64,000 bases of DNA from an uncultured Ruegeria sp. Lineage in GTDB: Bacteria > Pseudomonadota > Alphaproteobacteria > Rhodobacterales > Rhodobacteraceae. How positions within the stretch are numbered: the stretch's first letter is position 1; each line of letters opens with the position of its first letter. A model generated the notes under the pieces. That model saw nothing but the letters and a program-made list of their open reading frames with translations. It was not told where the DNA came from and did no database searches. The translations under genes and the position numbers were made by a program. The stretch lies in the NCBI RefSeq assembly GCF_947497005.1, contig NZ_CANMFF010000009.1, forward strand, positions 62,001-126,000, given 5' to 3'. Below are positions 62,856 through 64,000 of this stretch, in pieces.

Positions 62856-63660
62856 AGGGGTCCTCGTAGGGGTCTAGATAGGGGTCCCTGACCGGGTCTG
62901 TCCCGGTTTCAGCGTAAGGGTCAGAATACAAGTCCAGATAGGCGTCTTCGTCATCTCTTGCCAGTTCAAAGCGGCGGTTTTGCAGATAGATCAGGCGAGC
63001 CTGTGCGTAACTGTCTGCGCTTTCGTAAAGAATCGAGTCGACGGTATCCGAGAATCGGCCACGATCGCCCATGCGACGCACAATTTCGGCGTAGACGCCA
63101 AGATTGTCGGCAGGCCGTGTCGGAGAGAAGTTGATCGGATTCGAGAACAGGTTGACCACGACCCCGATCGCATCCCGTTGGGTTGATGGGCCATAGAACG
63201 GTAATTCAACATAAGCGCCTTCGCCAACCCCCCAGACATGCAGGGTCTCACCGAAATCGGTGTCAACGGGTGGCAGGTTCAGTTCATCCGCCGGTGCGGA
63301 CAGGCCAAAGCCGCCCACGGTCATGTTGATCACGAATCGCAACAAGGCATTGCCCATCTGTTTCGGATTGCCCTGTAGCAGGTAGTCGACGGCCTGCCCG
63401 GGCAGCGAGATGTTTTCGGCAAAAGTGCTGAAACTCGTGACCATAGGGTCGGGAACGATCTTCACGTAACCTTTCGATGCTGGCCGGAACAGAAATCGGT
63501 CAACGCCCAGATTGAACTTATGGATTCCCCGGTTCGTGTTTTCATACGGGTCAAATACGTCACTGCGTGAGGCTTGCTCTGGGGGCGTTGTTGCGCAGGC
63601 AGACAGAACGGCCATGAGTGACAATACAACAAGGTGCTTCAGGCGAAATCTGCTCGACAC
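62845..63660 (-). CDS. mlaA: MlaA (VacJ) outer-membrane lipoprotein
   Basis: A 271-residue lipoprotein. Start GTG 63660 gives a signal with lipobox LSAC (VLSLMAVLSAC, Cys at about residue 22). VFDPYENTNRGIHKFN, FVINMTVGGFGLSAPA, DFGETLHVWGVGEGAYVELP and the end of the domain (DSILYESADSYAQARLIYLQNRR) match VacJ/MlaA. It removes misplaced phospholipid from the outer leaflet. The C-terminal end is odd: DPY occurs four times in the last 30 residues. An upstream in-frame ATG at 63759 adds 33 residues without a signal shape. Confidence 0.93.
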   Translation of the reverse strand: MSSRFRLKHLVVLSLMAVLSACATTPPEQASRSDVFDPYENTNRGIHKFNLGVDRFLFRPASKGYVKIVPDPMVTSFSTFAENISLPGQAVDYLLQGNPKQMGNALLRFVINMTVGGFGLSAPADELNLPPVDTDFGETLHVWGVGEGAYVELPFYGPSTQRDAIGVVVNLFSNPINFSPTRPADNLGVYAEIVRRMGDRGRFSDTVDSILYESADSYAQARLIYLQNRRFELARDDEDAYLDLYSDPYAETGTDPVRDPYLDPYEDPYAE

Positions 63661-63961
63661 GATCTTTGCTTCTCCCAAATGGCCCGACTCCTGCTCTGTC
63701 GGACTAACAATCACAATCCACCAATATTCATATGCCGGTATGGCACAAGTTTTTGTCACATAGTCGTTTAAGGTCTCAAATGAAACACCTAGCGTGTAAC
63801 CTGTCCGTCATGGCCGGGTAAAGTGATCGACTATCTACAGGTCATAATAAGTAAAGATATGCTCAGATCGCAGGCAAGCCGGAAATTGCCTGTTTCCGTC
63901 TTTCCCCGACTGCGCTTCCCGGTTAGCGTCCGGCGGAGTCAATCAGGGAAGGACCCACTCA

Positions 63962-64000
63962 ATGAGCATCGCTGCAAAACTGGAAAGCCTCGGTGTCACG
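63962..64000 (+). CDS. Start of a probable RidA-family gene (cut by window end)
   Basis: The last 39 nt read ATG and 12 more codons, MSIAAKLESLGVT, with AAGGA 9 nt upstream. RidA-family proteins from roseobacters commonly start in this way (M-x-I-A-A-K-L-x-x-L-G). Only 13 residues are visible, so the call is tentative. The 202 nt between it and mlaA hold no other gene I can support. Confidence 0.5.
   Translation, partial: MSIAAKLESLGVT

Overview
The window looks like ordinary chromosome of a Rhodobacteraceae (roseobacter-group, Alphaproteobacteria) member. The evidence is a moderately high-GC sequence, a CycA-type cytochrome c2, a MotE-family flagellar protein, a candidate CtrA box between fliL and fliF, many 1-28 nt gene overlaps, and dense core metabolism. 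I saw no rRNA, tRNA, CRISPR array, prophage, transposase or integrase. The species cannot be fixed by eye.

Layout. 1-7.9 kb: 3'-truncated ABC-2 ATPase, small zinc-finger protein, a membrane protein, a secreted Cys-rich protein, DNA polymerase I (polA), DUF2798 protein, a hydroxypyruvate-isomerase-like protein, an EamA permease and a DUF1285 protein. 7.9-14.6 kb: an overlapping operon of MoxR AAA+ ATPase, DUF58 protein, BatA/DUF4159 protein and a second large membrane protein. 14.6-22.1 kb (minus): penicillin-binding protein 1C and a giant bacterial alpha-2-macroglobulin. 22.2-36.5 kb: hybrid histidine kinase, yaaA, recQ, yggT, an MFS permease, mepA, a phytase-like esterase protein, a queuosine-precursor transporter, an unusual leader-like element in front of arfB, a short-chain dehydrogenase, a P1 peptidase, cytochrome c2, idi, smpB and a glyoxalase-fold protein. 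36.6-39.8 kb (minus): glpK, panB-panC.

39.9-47.5 kb is the most interesting locus. It is a plus-strand operon for an oligopeptide-type ABC importer (binding protein, two permeases, a double ATPase) followed by an aldehyde dehydrogenase. A prokaryotic pentameric ligand-gated ion channel of the GLIC/ELIC superfamily sits between the binding protein and the first permease. The arrangement suggests that the channel and the importer sense and take up the same or related small molecules.

47.5-54.2 kb: pncB and pncA (NAD salvage) flank an unknown tail-anchored-like protein. Then come trhO, a two-pore-helix-type K+ channel, a small repeat protein resembling topoisomerase tails, and betB behind a perfect 22-bp palindrome typical of a TetR-type (BetI-like) operator. 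A 600-nt stretch between convergent genes has no convincing gene but has several strong RNA-like hairpins. 54.2-62.1 kb: a flagellar cluster in two divergent units, (minus) fliL, coiled-coil protein, motE, motA, large periplasmic protein; (plus) fliF, fliH, fliN, fliP. 62.2-63.7 kb (minus): mlaA-mlaC, outer-membrane lipid asymmetry. The window ends in the first codons of a probable RidA-family gene.

The second notable element lies just before arfB (31.7-31.9 kb). An 18-codon reading frame has a 16-nt ribosome-binding site fully complementary to the 16S rRNA tail and is followed by a hairpin and a strong intrinsic terminator. Together these look like a translation-sensing attenuator in front of a ribosome-rescue gene.
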